64,000 nt of DNA from NCBI GenBank assembly GCA_902806575.1, contig CADCXD010000001.1, positions 2,604,001 through 2,668,000 on the forward strand. The letters run 5' to 3'. Source of the stretch: Jackrogersella multiformis. Lineage: Eukaryota; Ascomycota; Sordariomycetes; Xylariales; Hypoxylaceae. Below, piece after piece: positions 25,163-36,026 of the stretch. A program made the position numbers and the translations under genes. Position 1 is the first letter of the stretch. Each line of letters begins with the position of its first letter. The notes beneath the pieces are model-generated. The model had not been told where the DNA came from. It searched no databases and was given only the letters and a program-made list of their open reading frames with translations.

Positions 25163-28100
25163 CTAATCACCATCAAAGACCAAAAGGCTTTGGATATTGA
25201 CTGCGCCGAAGCCACGCTTGAGCAACTGTTCCCGGCCATGGTGAGTAGGGAACTCAGCCACGACCATAACGCTGACATTCTCAGCACTAATTCCAGCTTC
25301 AACTAACAGCTGTAGCACCGCACAAAGCGTCCTCCCTGTGGCAAGCACATCGTCTACCACCACCACTGACGCGCCTCTGGGGACCACATCCCGGTTCATC
25401 TCAATCCTCTCCTCTGTTGAATTATTGGATGCCGAAGACGAGATATGCGACGGGGACTTCATGACAGAAACGGTAGGCGGGGGGAGCTTGCCAGCTTTGC
25501 GAATCAGCACCAAGGGTAGATCGACCCGCGCAGCCAACGCCGACGCATAGACAAAGCCGCCGGCCTCGCAACAGACCATTACATTGACTTTGGCCCAGTT
25601 ACCGGTAAAGTGAGTTTGCAGCAGAGACGTGCACAGGACTAGTCCACCCGGCTGTTGGGAGATGTCGAGCACGTGGCGGAACTCGATATCCGGTTGTGGA
25701 AAATCAGGTACCAGACGTACCATATTGGTCAGTCGCTGCAAGTCATCGTGGAAGAAGGGAAGTAGGTAGTGTTCGGCAAACTTTTTTGCCGCCTCGCTTC
25801 CGGTCGTGTCATTACCGAAGATGAAACTGGGCCGGTAGTCTAAGGCGGTCAAATTCGATCTGCCATTATTGCTGTCGTTGACTTTGTGGTCGCCGCTATC
25901 GTCATCACCCCCATGGCACCCTCGGCGGACCCCCCGTATTTTATTGCTAGCTTCGACGTTCACGTCGAGCAGTCTCTTGTTTGGTACCAAGTGCGAGAAT
26001 GCTGCAACCGGTGCCTCATCTCTCATTCCGGTGATTAGCAGCACGTCTACATCTACGGCGCCGTGCACTACATTCAGAAAATGCTCTTCTGGCAGCCGAG
26101 GCCGCTGCCGCACCTGTTTCTGGAAAAAATTGGTCAACGCCGGCCGGTGTTGCTCCTTGTAGGTACGGTCACAAAGTAGCCGGCCTAGGTCGGCACCGGT
26201 AGCTGACGCGTATTCTCGCTTGATGGCATCGCTAATGCTGACCACACGTGCCGCGAGGCTTTTGTGGGCGCATGTGGTGAACACGGAGGCCCAGATGTCG
26301 GCGCAATAGTCCTTGCCGGCGCAGCTTTCGCCCGTGACAAGAACTATGAGCTTCTGTCCAGTCGGCGCTTCCGGGAGCGGGCAGGCGTAGGCCAGCACGT
26401 TGCGCGGGTCTAAGCAGTGTTTAAGACGAGCCAAGCGCGGTCGGTTGGGTCCAAAAGCTTTGGCTGCCAGTACGGCGTCTCTGGGATCTGGCCCGAGGTC
26501 GGCGCCGTATGCTCCGCTACTCAAGGGCAATAAATCCATGGCGACGTTGTAAACCCACTGCACGGCAGCTTGAGCGGCTTCAGTTCCATCTTGGTCGCGG
26601 GGCCAGACACCTGTAACCACGCAGGCAAAGTCCCAGTCTCGACAGCCGAAAGCAGTGGCATCGGCCGCCACTTTGCCGACCGCTCCACCACCTTGTAGCA
26701 GATGGAGGTAGCAAAATGGCGAGGGGCGAGTTTGAACGGCCGCCACCAAGATGTCGGCGACGCTCACTGCTCCGATGTTTTTTAAGAATAAGCATCGCTT
26801 GAACGACGAGGTCTTACCGCCGCCGTGTCCGCCGTGCATCCCAGACATATACATTTCGGTGTCGAACAAACCAACGCCGTCCACGGTCTTGTGGTTCTCT
26901 TCCAACCCCAAGATTGTATCCACGGGCGTTGGTACCTCAAAGGGGAGCCCAATAGTGAAAGGTTCGAACATGGTCACGCCAAGATGCAGCTGGTCGGCGT
27001 CCCAATACAGATACGCGTCTGCTGAACAGTTCACGGGGAGTTTCTTGGCGACGAGTTGATCAAAATCGCTAAGTTTCAGCCGCGCCTCGGTGTTATCGAC
27101 CAGCGGGATGACCCAGTTCCGAACCGAATATCTCGGAGCCACGTAAGCCTCGAAGGTAACACTGACCACGATGCCAAAGTTAGTCCCAGCCCCTTTTATC
27201 GCCCATAATATCTCGGTTTCGTTCTCTGGGCGCACTGCGCCGGCCGGCCGGCGTTCGCTGGGTACATGGCCGACGCAGAGGACCTGGCCAGAGTCGACGC
27301 TGACCACCACTGCACCGACAATGGCGTCGCACGCTAGCCCATGCCGCCTAGTCAGGTGCCCGATGCCGCCTTGTAGCCACAGCCCCGCGCCTACGCTTGG
27401 GCGGGCCCCCAAGGGAACTGTCAGGCCCTCCGCCATGGTTTTGCGGATGATGTCCCCCGTCTTACAGCCGGCCTCAACGACTACCCAAGGAACGGGATCG
27501 GACCTGTATCTTCCTATATCCCCACAGTCTTTGATAATGTATACATCGTCAAAGGCGCCCATATCGACCAAAACAACATTGGGCTTGATACAGTGGCCGC
27601 TATGACCCCCACCGACGACAGTAAGGCCGACCCCCTGCTCCAGAGCCCATCGAACGCACTGCTGGATATGTTGAATCTTTGTAGGCCTAACAATCGAGGC
27701 GGGGCGGTGGCGGCGAGCCTCCCTGTTTTTGACCGTCTTACCCTCCTCCACTGGAACCCGCGTCGTTAGCTCAGGCAACGTAGTCGCATTTTTGGTAAAG
27801 GTTGCCATGACGTCGGGCGAGCTGAACAAGAGATGGTCTTGGTGGCCTTGCTCACGATGGCCCAAGGTGCGGCATACTTTATGCCACTCGACTCGGGTAG
27901 CCTTGTCTACGTCTACGTCCTGCATAACAAACCCCGTGATGAAAGGAGTAAAAGAGTCCAAAACCTCGTCGTCATCTGCCACGCGGACGATTCCGGTAGG
28001 GAAAGACGCCGTCCGATGGCACACCAACCCGTCGAGGTTCAGGGTCCCGTCGCGATGGAAGACCACCACCATCCCACCTTCTGGTCGCTCGACTAGCATT

Positions 28101-28633
28101 TCTAGCGCCCGTTCGACGAACCTGCGTTTGGGCTTCATGCCGTACATGCTGTGGCAGAATAAGATGACGTCAAATTTTTCGTCGCCGCCACTGGTATCGC
28201 TCTCCGTGCTGCTGTCCGGAACGAATGGGATTCGACGGATGTCGGGCAGGCTTTCTAAATGGGGCAGCGGGGACTTCGTCTCTGAGGTAGAGCAAAGCCA
28301 TTCTTCCAGCATCGTAGCAAACAAAGTGCTGGGCTCAAACGCAGCGTATCTCCTGATCTTCTCTCTCAAGCGATCAGGCAGATATCCAAGTACGCTCTTC
28401 GGGCCGGGTCCGATTTCTAGAACCGAGATACGGGAACGCGAGTTGAGGAGAGAGGTGAGCAGTTGAGACAGCTGAGGGGTAATGAAGTCTTGGTACGTCT
28501 TCCATCCTGAGCCCTGCAATAAGGTGTTGAAGCCAGCGCTGTACTGTGTGTCGGACAAAGGCTGCTTCGGCGACGACGCTGTTGCCGTGGCTTTTTGCCT
28601 AAGGGCCTGCTTTAGGGTGTCGAGAGTGGCCAT
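25163..28633 (-). CDS. four-domain fusion: methyltransferase, FAD oxidase, P-loop kinase, phosphoribosyltransferase
   Basis: One intronless frame of 1156 residues. Residues about 30-280 resemble a SAM-dependent methyltransferase (VLEIGPGPKS at 71-80, then FDVILFCHSMYGMKP). About 300-755 is a berberine-bridge-type FAD oxidoreductase: GGGHSGH at 341-347 carries the histidine that usually binds FAD covalently, while the usual second cysteine site reads GARPSVGAG and lacks Cys. About 760-900 is P-loop (VTGESCAGKDY, 766-776) followed by RTYKEQHRPAL, like animal-type phosphomevalonate kinase. About 960-1156 is adenine-phosphoribosyltransferase-like: LIRKAGKLPPP and the PRPP loop VVVVDDVLATGRTL (1090-1103). 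All four frames are continuous, so this is a true fusion rather than adjacent genes. No signal peptide. Reaction unknown; nucleoside or adenine-derived metabolism is a guess. No biosynthetic cluster surrounds it. Confidence 0.9.
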   Translation of the reverse strand: MATLDTLKQALRQKATATASSPKQPLSDTQYSAGFNTLLQGSGWKTYQDFITPQLSQLLTSLLNSRSRISVLEIGPGPKSVLGYLPDRLREKIRRYAAFEPSTLFATMLEEWLCSTSETKSPLPHLESLPDIRRIPFVPDSSTESDTSGGDEKFDVILFCHSMYGMKPKRRFVERALEMLVERPEGGMVVVFHRDGTLNLDGLVCHRTASFPTGIVRVADDDEVLDSFTPFITGFVMQDVDVDKATRVEWHKVCRTLGHREQGHQDHLLFSSPDVMATFTKNATTLPELTTRVPVEEGKTVKNREARRHRPASIVRPTKIQHIQQCVRWALEQGVGLTVVGGGHSGHCIKPNVVLVDMGAFDDVYIIKDCGDIGRYRSDPVPWVVVEAGCKTGDIIRKTMAEGLTVPLGARPSVGAGLWLQGGIGHLTRRHGLACDAIVGAVVVSVDSGQVLCVGHVPSERRPAGAVRPENETEILWAIKGAGTNFGIVVSVTFEAYVAPRYSVRNWVIPLVDNTEARLKLSDFDQLVAKKLPVNCSADAYLYWDADQLHLGVTMFEPFTIGLPFEVPTPVDTILGLEENHKTVDGVGLFDTEMYMSGMHGGHGGGKTSSFKRCLFLKNIGAVSVADILVAAVQTRPSPFCYLHLLQGGGAVGKVAADATAFGCRDWDFACVVTGVWPRDQDGTEAAQAAVQWVYNVAMDLLPLSSGAYGADLGPDPRDAVLAAKAFGPNRPRLARLKHCLDPRNVLAYACPLPEAPTGQKLIVLVTGESCAGKDYCADIWASVFTTCAHKSLAARVVSISDAIKREYASATGADLGRLLCDRTYKEQHRPALTNFFQKQVRQRPRLPEEHFLNVVHGAVDVDVLLITGMRDEAPVAAFSHLVPNKRLLDVNVEASNKIRGVRRGCHGGDDDSGDHKVNDSNNGRSNLTALDYRPSFIFGNDTTGSEAAKKFAEHYLLPFFHDDLQRLTNMVRLVPDFPQPDIEFRHVLDISQQPGGLVLCTSLLQTHFTGNWAKVNVMVCCEAGGFVYASALAARVDLPLVLIRKAGKLPPPTVSVMKSPSHISSSASNNSTEERIEMNRDVVPRGASVVVVDDVLATGRTLCAVLQLLVEAGISAENVSVMVVAEFPTHHGREQLLKRGFGAVNIQSLLVFDGD

Positions 28634-30253
28634 GTCGGTTCGGTATGAACGCGTAGTTGATGAGGCCTCGTCAGCCTCTTAATGGTTTGATAGACTAGGT
28701 AGTAAGTCCTGTAGACTGGTATAATGTTCCACCTAAGGCTAGGTAGGCAAAGTGTAATGCTTGTACTTATTCTCATGGACGCCGTGGTGGAAGCGAACTT
28801 AAAGTTAACACACATGCTATCTTCACAGACTGATGCTCTTACTTCGCCATCGGACGTCGAAGGGCAAGTGTCCTAAAGAAAATTATTCGTGTTTCGCAAC
28901 AAAAAGTAAACATTATTTGTGCCAAAGTCGTTTGAGGGGTGGGATATCAGTATTGGTTTAATGTAGTTCTATGTGCAGCCTTCTTTTGCTTTGATCGGCT
29001 ACCAACATGATGTGCTGTTCCCGCAGGCAGCTTGTATCATATTTAACGCCAATCAACGATGGCGTACTGTCGGACCGGCCATCGCTTCATTACTGGTATG
29101 AAACAACTTTGTTTCTTAGCCCCTGAAGATGGGCAACAACGGACGATGGAAATTTGGGCTACTCAAAGGCGCGGAGTCACGTATTAAACTGCGGTCGTCC
29201 CTTCAGGTCGTCCTTCAGCAGACCTGTAGTAACCGCCAGGGTCTCCGTCTTCTGTACCCCTCTTGTCACCATGCATATATGCGTATGCGTACACTCTAAG
29301 ACAACTGCAACGCCCAGTGGGCTGTGCACCTCGTCTATCGCTGCTCCAACCCGCGTTCTGGCGCCTGTATTATGCGCCTAATGTAATAAATTACGCCTTC
29401 GATTGATATACCTAGCTACTTGTAAAAATCGTGAAGCTTTATGCGCCAACTTTGTTGGACATATCTTAGGCCGGTGCTGTTACGTATTTTCCCATCTTAT
29501 CACCAGGGAGATATAAAATTATATAGTTATTAGGTTATAATCATTAATTGTAGATGTTCTTCTCTAATAGCTTGCTATCTAATAGCCTGATTCTGGGGAT
29601 TATATGCGTATAATGGCTTATCAGTTGTCCTTTTAGGGGTCGTGGTATATAGTTCCTTTGTCTATCCAAATATGAAAATAGGGGTAATTGAGGTCTGTCC
29701 TTAGGTAGGTACCTGTTTTGAGAGCTGAACTAGGTCACACCCCCCCCCCAAAAAAACCAAATCAAATTAGGTATATAATACCCTAGTTTTAGTCTCTTCT
29801 AGCTACATTTAAAACGAAACGAACTCCTATAAATCACTTGGTTCAAGGTGGTCTTCCGAACCGCAAACTACCTAGGTACTGAGGAATACACTCCAAAAAG
29901 AGACGTTCAAATCGGATCTTGCTACAGATCCGTAATGTTATGGTCGTTTTAGCTGTAAAAGTTGGACACTATTTTTAGTGGGAAACAGGTAGGTACCTAT
30001 ATTCATCCCCCTTAATTAACAGTGACTCCAACGCCCTTATAAGTTCATATAGTGAGTGAGATCTCTTATATCACTGTAAAGAGGGTTTAACTTTAAGCCT
30101 CAATATCATTTTATGGGGCACCCCGCGGTTGAAGGTATGTCGATACGTCGATACGCCAAGCCGACCCCCACATCGGACAGCCAACGCCCAAATTAAAATT
30201 TAGAGGCGAGCAGCCGATCCGGAAAACGGTGACTTATACACCTTCCTTTCACG
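28634..30253. other. intergenic, mostly featureless
   Basis: This is the divergent region between the four-domain fusion gene (minus) and the Nudix gene (plus), so it holds both promoters. It contains a homopolymer pair at 29740-29756 (ten C then seven A) and a few TAGGTACC words (about 29703-29712, 29990-29999). No coding frame is supported. Confidence 0.6.
29740..29756. repeat. C10/A7 homopolymer pair
   Basis: A run of ten C directly followed by seven A lies in non-coding DNA. Length variation by slippage or sequencing error is likely here. Confidence 0.85.
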
Positions 30254-31703
30254 ATGAGCACCACCACCACCGGAGACGACTCGCCCCCGCTGACGGAGAT
30301 CGAAACTGCCGAGATCTTGCAGAGTATCCGCAACTCCACCGTTCGACCTACCACTCGCCTCCCCGCCGACCTTGCCCTCTCGCTCGACTTGCACAATCAG
30401 CGACCGCCGGCCACCGAAGAACTCCGCGACCTAGCTTCGTATTATTGGGATGCGTCGACCATGGCACCGCTCAACCCAGTCTCGGCGGTCAGTATAGCTA
30501 TAATCTGAACACACACCTACCTACCTATCTACCTATCCACCATATCCGTATTTATCCTAGAACATTGCTGTGTTGCGCTGTGCTTTATTTATATGGTAGT
30601 GTGGCGAGAGGATGCGGAATATTAAGACGAGATGGTTTAAAAAATGCTCATGCGATTAAAGGCCGCTCTCGCGCGTCTGCGCACCTACAAACCCCCGCCG
30701 TTTCCGATCTGGGACCGCCTGCCGGTAAGCCGGCGAGCCGCCGTGCTGATCCTACTGTTTGCGGACCGGAGGGGCGACCTCAGAGTCGTGATTACGATGC
30801 GGGCGGCGAGCTTACGGAACTTCTCTGGTATGGAACATACTGGATCCCCTCGAGCAACGAGAAGAGCTTGGTTCTAATATGCTTTCTTGGCGCTTGAGTT
30901 AGGTCACGCAGCTTTCCCCGGTGGAAAGGCCGATTCGGTCACAGAGTCGCCGTGTAAGTCGAACGATAGAAGACAACTCAGGAGAGAGAAGGCGAAGTTA
31001 ATGTGCTTCCTTGATGATAGACCAGATAGCCCGCCGCGAAGCATGGGAGGAAATCGGCCTCCCCATGGACGACGCCAAGATCCTGAAGCCTTTTCGAATA
31101 GAGCCGCTCTGCTGTCTACCGTGCAGTCTCGCGAAGACCGAGATGGCCGTGCGACCTTGCGTAGCGTTTCTACATGCCGACGACGTGCCGGGGGAGCCGA
31201 AGGCGATGGTTGATGAGAGTATGATACCTCGACTGGACGCAAAAGAGGTCGCCGCAGTCTTTAGCGGCCCGTTCCACAACTTTTTGAAAGCGGAGGACGA
31301 ACTTCACGAGGGGGATCCCCCGGCAGCCGGGGATTGGTACGATGGGTACTGGCATTCTTGGCAGAACGAGCCGTGGCGCGTGCATAACTTCCACGTGCCG
31401 GTAAACAACCAAAAGGTAACTAAACCGAAGATCCGAGAGGGCGGGCAAGCAGCGTTAGCCGACGAGCTGGAGGAGGAAGAAGATACGGTACAGCGTTTTC
31501 TGGTCTGGGGCATGACGGGGCGGATGCTAGTCGATGCCGCGAGAATCGCTTATGACGAAGAGCCCGAGTTTGAGCATAATGCCCATTACGGCGACGAATA
31601 CCTCTTAGAGAGATTAGAAGGTGCAGGCAGACTCCCAGACAAGAAAAGAATGGAAGTAGGACAGGAAGCTATTAAAGAAGAGGTAAAGGATGCGAAGATG
31701 TAG
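30254..31703 (+). CDS. Nudix hydrolase, coenzyme A diphosphatase type
   Basis: Four exons, 30254-30487, 30662-30827, 30903-30953 and 31021-31703, about 377 residues. The Nudix box is rebuilt across introns 2 and 3: GGKADS...ESPYQIARREAWEEIGL. The CoA-pyrophosphatase (NUDT7/PCD1) signature lies just upstream (VITMRAASLRNFSG joined to HAAFPGG). Enzymes of this group split CoA and acyl-CoA to 3',5'-ADP and 4'-phosphopantetheine, usually in peroxisomes. The last three residues, AKM, fit a loose type 1 peroxisomal signal, which agrees. The acceptor of intron 1 (ttaaag before GCCGCT) is the least certain junction. The C-terminal 100 residues are acidic and less conserved. It resembles yeast Pcd1 in role, but the sequence here is longer. 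Confidence 0.9.
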
Positions 31704-31943
31704 ATGGATGCGATCGACACCCATAAAACTTGTCTTTGCATTGTAGATTCATAGTGGGCTCAAGCCCGTTGTATCTGTAATCCCTTGCTACCGAATGTGT
31801 AGTCGCGTATCCAACAAATCGATCGACGTCCTTCCGTCCCGCCGCTGCAGACCGCCAAATTAGACCCCAAGCTCACCCATGTATTTCTATCAACTTATAG
31901 CAACTTGTACTCTCGTATTACACGTGTCTCAATCTTCTCGTGC

Positions 31944-32864
31944 TTAGTGGCAAGCGGTCTCCTTAACAGCCTTCGTGTGCGAACCGAAGAAATAGTAACC
32001 GAGTCCAGCTCCGATAGCGACGGAAAACATGACGAAGCCGTTGTAGGTCATAAAAAGTAGCCTGTTCATTCGCCCGCATCGTTAGAACGAAATGATGGCA
32101 GCCTAACTAGGGCGGAGTGTGAAAACCAGAATCTCACTCACATAATCATAAACGCGTAAAAGTTCTGTGCGCCGTACAATACCGCCTTAATAACTTGGGC
32201 TCGTCGTCCAATAGCTTCGGCCTGGCCACTTCGTCCTACGCCAAGTAACGTCGTGTTCTCAGTATTTGCTTCGTCTCGATTGTTCGCAATAGATTTTAGC
32301 CCAGGACTTCCCCAAAGGCGTACTAATCAAACGGGGTTGGGTCTGGCAGGGAATGAGGGTAGAACGGCAGGAGTTGTACTCACTGGGCGCAGCATCGTGC
32401 TGGGCGGCCACTGAGCTTTCGTAGCGCCGGATGCCCTCGCGTAAGGCTTCGTAGCCGGCGCTGATAGCTATGATGGCCAGCAGGCTGAATACCAGTGATG
32501 TGGTGCCGCGGATATGCCACTGCCGGAAGACGATGCACAAGTTGGTTGTGTCCCATGTGAATAGCATCTATTTGGACAGAGGCGTAAGAGCCAAGCGTTA
32601 GCCTTCGTTTCTTTTGCTTATTCTTGCTATTCTTTCTCTCTCCCCTCCCCCCCATTCGTCGGTACCCAATAACAAGGAAGCTAAAATATTGGATATGATT
32701 TTGTGGCGCTGGGAGCGACGCGCGGGTTGGCGCAACGATGGCCATGGTACATGAGGCTAGGGAATGCGGTGAATGCTGGGCAAGGTACTGACATTCATGT
32801 TGCACATGGGCATTGGCATATCACCGTGGCCCATGTCTCCATGATCCATATGCGAATGGTCCAT
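31944..32864 (-). CDS. Ctr-family copper transporter
   Basis: Four exons, 32864-32793, 32567-32384, 32322-32142 and 32061-31944, about 184 residues. The N-terminus is a Met/His-rich copper-binding segment (MDHSHMDHGDMGHGDMPMPM), then CNMNMLFTWDTTNLC. Three transmembrane helices follow: TTSLVFSLLAIIAISAGYEA, then LYGAQNFYAFMIMLLFMTYNG carrying the essential MxxxM-type Met pair, then VMFSVAIGAGLGYYFFG with the GxxxG packing motif. Ctr proteins form trimers that import Cu(I) at the plasma membrane or export it from the vacuole. The short length and CxMxM start fit the Ctr2/Ctr4 branch; the location is not decided by sequence. The C-terminus ends with Cys-His, a possible copper-handover site. Copper-responsive control is suggested by the upstream element listed separately. 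Confidence 0.93.
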
Positions 32865-33712
32865 GATGATGATGATGATATTTGTAGGATTACGAAGCAC
32901 TGTTTGATAGTGAAGGTTAGGGTTAAATTCGAGTGACGGTTGACGATTAGATACGATAATGGAGGGTTGAAGTTGAAAACAGAATGGCAATTGAAATCTA
33001 CTAAGTAACGAGCTTCTTCAATCCTTAAATGCGTTCAACAATTTGCTCACAATTTGCTTAAACGTGCTCACCCGCAGCGAGAAACGTGACGATAGTGTCA
33101 GATCGTGTGGGTTTGGTAGGTGCTCCCAGGTGGTTGGACCCAAAACACACCCCAGAGCTTTCCGTAACCCATTCCTAAACGGGTGTCTTGAGGCATGTGC
33201 ACTATCAGGGGCTTCCTCTTTCGTGTAGATACATTCATCCATATATGGCACATAGGTACATAATATGTGTATTACCTAAGTGTGGGGTTATCCATATGGT
33301 GGGGTCAGAGAGTATAGGTAGAGGGAGGAGTGACTGACTTCTTTCAAAATGCAAAGGATAGAAGCGGCATCTCGCGGATGAATCGAGAGTTGATAGCATA
33401 AACCCCTATCGGTCTTTTATGTACGATTAATAAGACAATTCACATATTACAACTCCGCCAGTCCCGTACATTGCAAGCTGATTCAAACTTCAAAGGTCTG
33501 GTGAGTGAATCTCCATAGAGTTTTAAGACCAGCGCAGGATTATTATCTCGACAACCAAACATTTACTTACCTATCTCACTCACGATCTAGAGTCGATCTC
33601 TCCTATTATTCAGGGCTGAGTTGCCAATCAATTGCCTCTGCCTCATAGGACGGGAGAAAATAAATACAAAGTCGTGATCTAGAATCCAGCTTCTAGCTTC
33701 TAACCAACCAAA
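32865..33712. promoter_or_regulatory. divergent promoter of the Ctr gene and the BNA1 gene
   Basis: 848 bp separate the two start codons, so both promoters lie here. A short GATGAT repeat sits just upstream of the Ctr start. The copper-element-like cluster at 33042-33070 is the only recognisable site. The open frames at 33018-33251 are not supported. Confidence 0.5.
33042..33070 (+). promoter_or_regulatory. putative copper-response element cluster (Mac1-like)
   Basis: Three similar words lie within 29 bp: TTTGCTCA (33042-33049), TTTGCTTA (33053-33060) and CGTGCTCA (33063-33070), about 180 bp upstream of the Ctr copper transporter start. Yeast Mac1 binds TTTGCTC(A) and Aspergillus Mac1 binds a TGTGCTCA-type site in copper-uptake promoters. 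The position and repetition fit, but the assignment is by similarity of short words only. Confidence 0.5.
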
Positions 33713-34396
33713 ATGCTTTCCACGCCAGTCAACCTCCCAAAGTGGTAAGCCAGCAAGGTTTTCGCCGTGTGTTATGTATGTACAGCACGGGCCCAGCTAA
33801 TGGCAGCCAAGGCTTGAGGAGAACTCTCATCTCCTAAAACCTCCGGTCAACAACTACTGCGTCTACAACGAAGACTTCACCGTCATGGTGCGCAAACGCG
33901 TTTTCCAAACCTTGGCCGAGCTCTTGCGGTTATGTCATAGCTGATTCACGTGTCTTTTTAGATAGTTGGTGGTCCGAACGCCCGAACGGACTACCACATC
34001 AACCAAACCCCGGAGTGGTTCTACCAGTACAAGGGGGCTATGATGCTAAAGGTCGTTGATGATGGCAAGTTCAGAGATATCATTATTCGGGAGGGCGACA
34101 TGTTCCTCCTGCCAGGCAACACGCCGCATAACCCGGTGCGCTTCACCAACACCGTGGGCGTGGTGCTCGAGCAGAGACGGCCAGAGGGCACCATCGACCG
34201 CATGCGCTGGTACTGTCAGGAGTGTAGTGAGATCGTACATGAGGCCGCCTTTCACTGCACGGACCTCGGTACTCAGATCAAGGCCGCCATCGAGAAGTTC
34301 ATGTCGAGCGAGGAGAACCGGAAGTGCAAGAAGTGCGGCGTAATCGCCAATTCAGTACCAAACCCTGGGTCTATCCAAGATCCTAACTTGGAATGA
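33713..34396 (+). CDS. BNA1: 3-hydroxyanthranilate 3,4-dioxygenase
   Basis: Three exons, 33713-33744, 33812-33887 and 33962-34396, 180 residues, the usual length. It opens the ring of 3-hydroxyanthranilate to the precursor of quinolinate in the kynurenine route to NAD. The Fe(II) ligands are visible: His in DYHINQTPEWF, Glu in the same stretch, and His in NTPHNPVRF. The substrate-binding arginines fall in GPNARTDYH and NPVRF. A C-terminal rubredoxin-like metal site is present as WYCQEC and CKKCG. The first exon codes for only eleven residues (MLSTPVNLPKW with the next exon), as in other fungal copies. It lies divergent to the copper transporter gene, which seems coincidental. Confidence 0.95.
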
Positions 34397-34881
34397 GGTT
34401 CTGGTCAACTAGAATCGACCGTGTATTTGATCTTGGTGCATATTTTTTCTATGTACTTAGGTAATCGATCTTGATGTTGATTCCCTTAAAAGACTTGTGG
34501 TCCATAAGACTAAATCGAGTGTCCCATCTGTTCGGGTCTTAAAGCTCAGATTAAGTTGTCCTCTTAATAACCTTTGAGCAAGACACACTAGCAAGTCAAG
34601 TCAATATTATGTCACATGTGGTCGGGCCATGTTTGCTCGGTTCCCTTCAATCTAGATTCTCACGAGAGCCTCATCATATGAAACAACTTTCTAACTATAT
34701 GATTACTCTACCCTGGGGCTAGATAATATAGACTCCTCAGAAGTCGACATCCGACCAAACATCAGCTCTTAAAACCAAACTTATCAATTGCTAGAGCCTT
34801 TAACTGACCTGATTACTACACCTACCTTTACGAACTATTAGGACTCGTTATCTCTTCAATATTATATCATCAAATATAGCC
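34397..34881. other. intergenic, nothing recognised
   Basis: This lies between two plus-strand genes and holds the 3' region of BNA1 and the promoter of the F-box-like gene. No repeat, RNA gene or coding frame was seen. Confidence 0.55.
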
Positions 34882-36026
34882 ATGTCGACCATCAAGCCCT
34901 ATAAAATACAACTTTGGAGAACATCGAGTAAAGCAAGCGGGCTCTCACCATCACTACAAATGCCATTAACTACACGATTGGAAACAGCTTTAACACTGAC
35001 CTCGTTGCCCTGGGAGATCCAGCTTGTGGTCATATCTCACCTGGATGTCCGGGGTGCTCTCGGGCTTCGAAAAGCATGTCAACTCTACTTTCGATACCTC
35101 ACGGTGGAAATCTTCGAGCGGCTCTTCACCGACAATGGGTATATCACCTTTGACTTGCTGAATTGCTGCATCGAGTGTCTCGCCACGCCGCCGGTCGGCT
35201 CTCTAGTCCTAGACGAGTACCGCAGGCAGACTGTCTGGAGATCAATGTGCTTCCGCTGCTGGCGAATGAAGCGGGGTCCAGGCTATTATCACAAGCCCAA
35301 CCGACTCATCTCCCTCGCAAGCGGGCGGAATTCCCGCGCCTGCACACTCTGCGGCTGGCCCGTCTGTAGCAACACAATGCATCTACCTTGTAGGAGACTG
35401 TCGCTAGTCATGAACGGCGTATGGTGGAGCCTAGGCGCCATTCACTTCTGTTTCATAATGGTTACTATAATCGTTACCTGGATAAGCTACTCCATGGTTC
35501 CTGCGGTCATTATACCCTCCGTAGTGAGTAGCTCCCAGTGATCACTCGATATATTTATGATTTCTGGTCATGCCCACAACTAATCTTCCACAGCTTAATT
35601 TCTTCATGTCATTCGGATCCCTCGCCCTTTTGACCCTTGATTTGTGGGATAAATCGAATACGTCTCGTCTCCGATTTCCCATAGAGCTTGCGTCGACCTT
35701 TATTTGGGCGCTGACAGTAATCCATACCGCGCATGAGATACCCGACGACGAAGCAGGCTGGAATTATTGCCCCCTTTTGATATTGGGGGTCTTTTTATCT
35801 AGGCTGTGAGTATTCCCAGAATTATGGATAAGTAAGTTGTACATATAATGCTAATTGACATCTGCGTGATAGGTTTACTCATACTCTGAATATCATCGGC
35901 TTCGCTCTTCTGTGTTCCGGATACGATGCGAGAAGCCCTTATCTACCGAATATATCAGTTAAAAGGAAGGTATATTACGTCTTCTGCACTTTCCTGGTAA
36001 ATTGGGCGTGTGTCAAATATCAGTAG
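34882..36026 (+). CDS. F-box-like protein with Cys-rich segment and C-terminal membrane helices
   Basis: Three exons, 34882-35523, 35594-35805 and 35873-36026, about 335 residues; the introns have gtgagt donors and keep phase. Residues about 38-75 read TSLPWEIQLVVISHLDVRGA, an F-box-like helix set. Cysteine pairs follow (CCIEC, CFRC, CTLCGWPVC), suggesting a small zinc-binding unit. The C-terminal half has several hydrophobic helices (for example HFCFIMVTIIVTWISYSMV and FIWALTVIHTA). F-box proteins recruit targets to SCF ubiquitin ligases, but this membrane-anchored layout is an orphan fungal type and the role is unproven. The F-box call is moderate; the coding call is strong. Confidence 0.75.

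Noticed and set aside
27729..28466. 245-codon open frame on the plus strand
   Set aside because: It is antisense to the methyltransferase part of the fusion gene, in GC-rich coding DNA; no family features.
25163..28633. Idea that the fusion gene is part of a secondary-metabolite cluster
   Set aside because: No polyketide synthase, peptide synthetase, terpene enzyme, transporter or pathway regulator lies nearby.
30229..30897. 222-codon plus-strand frame over the Nudix gene start
   Set aside because: It is in a different frame from the Nudix motifs and runs through the first two exons and intron 1; shadow frame.
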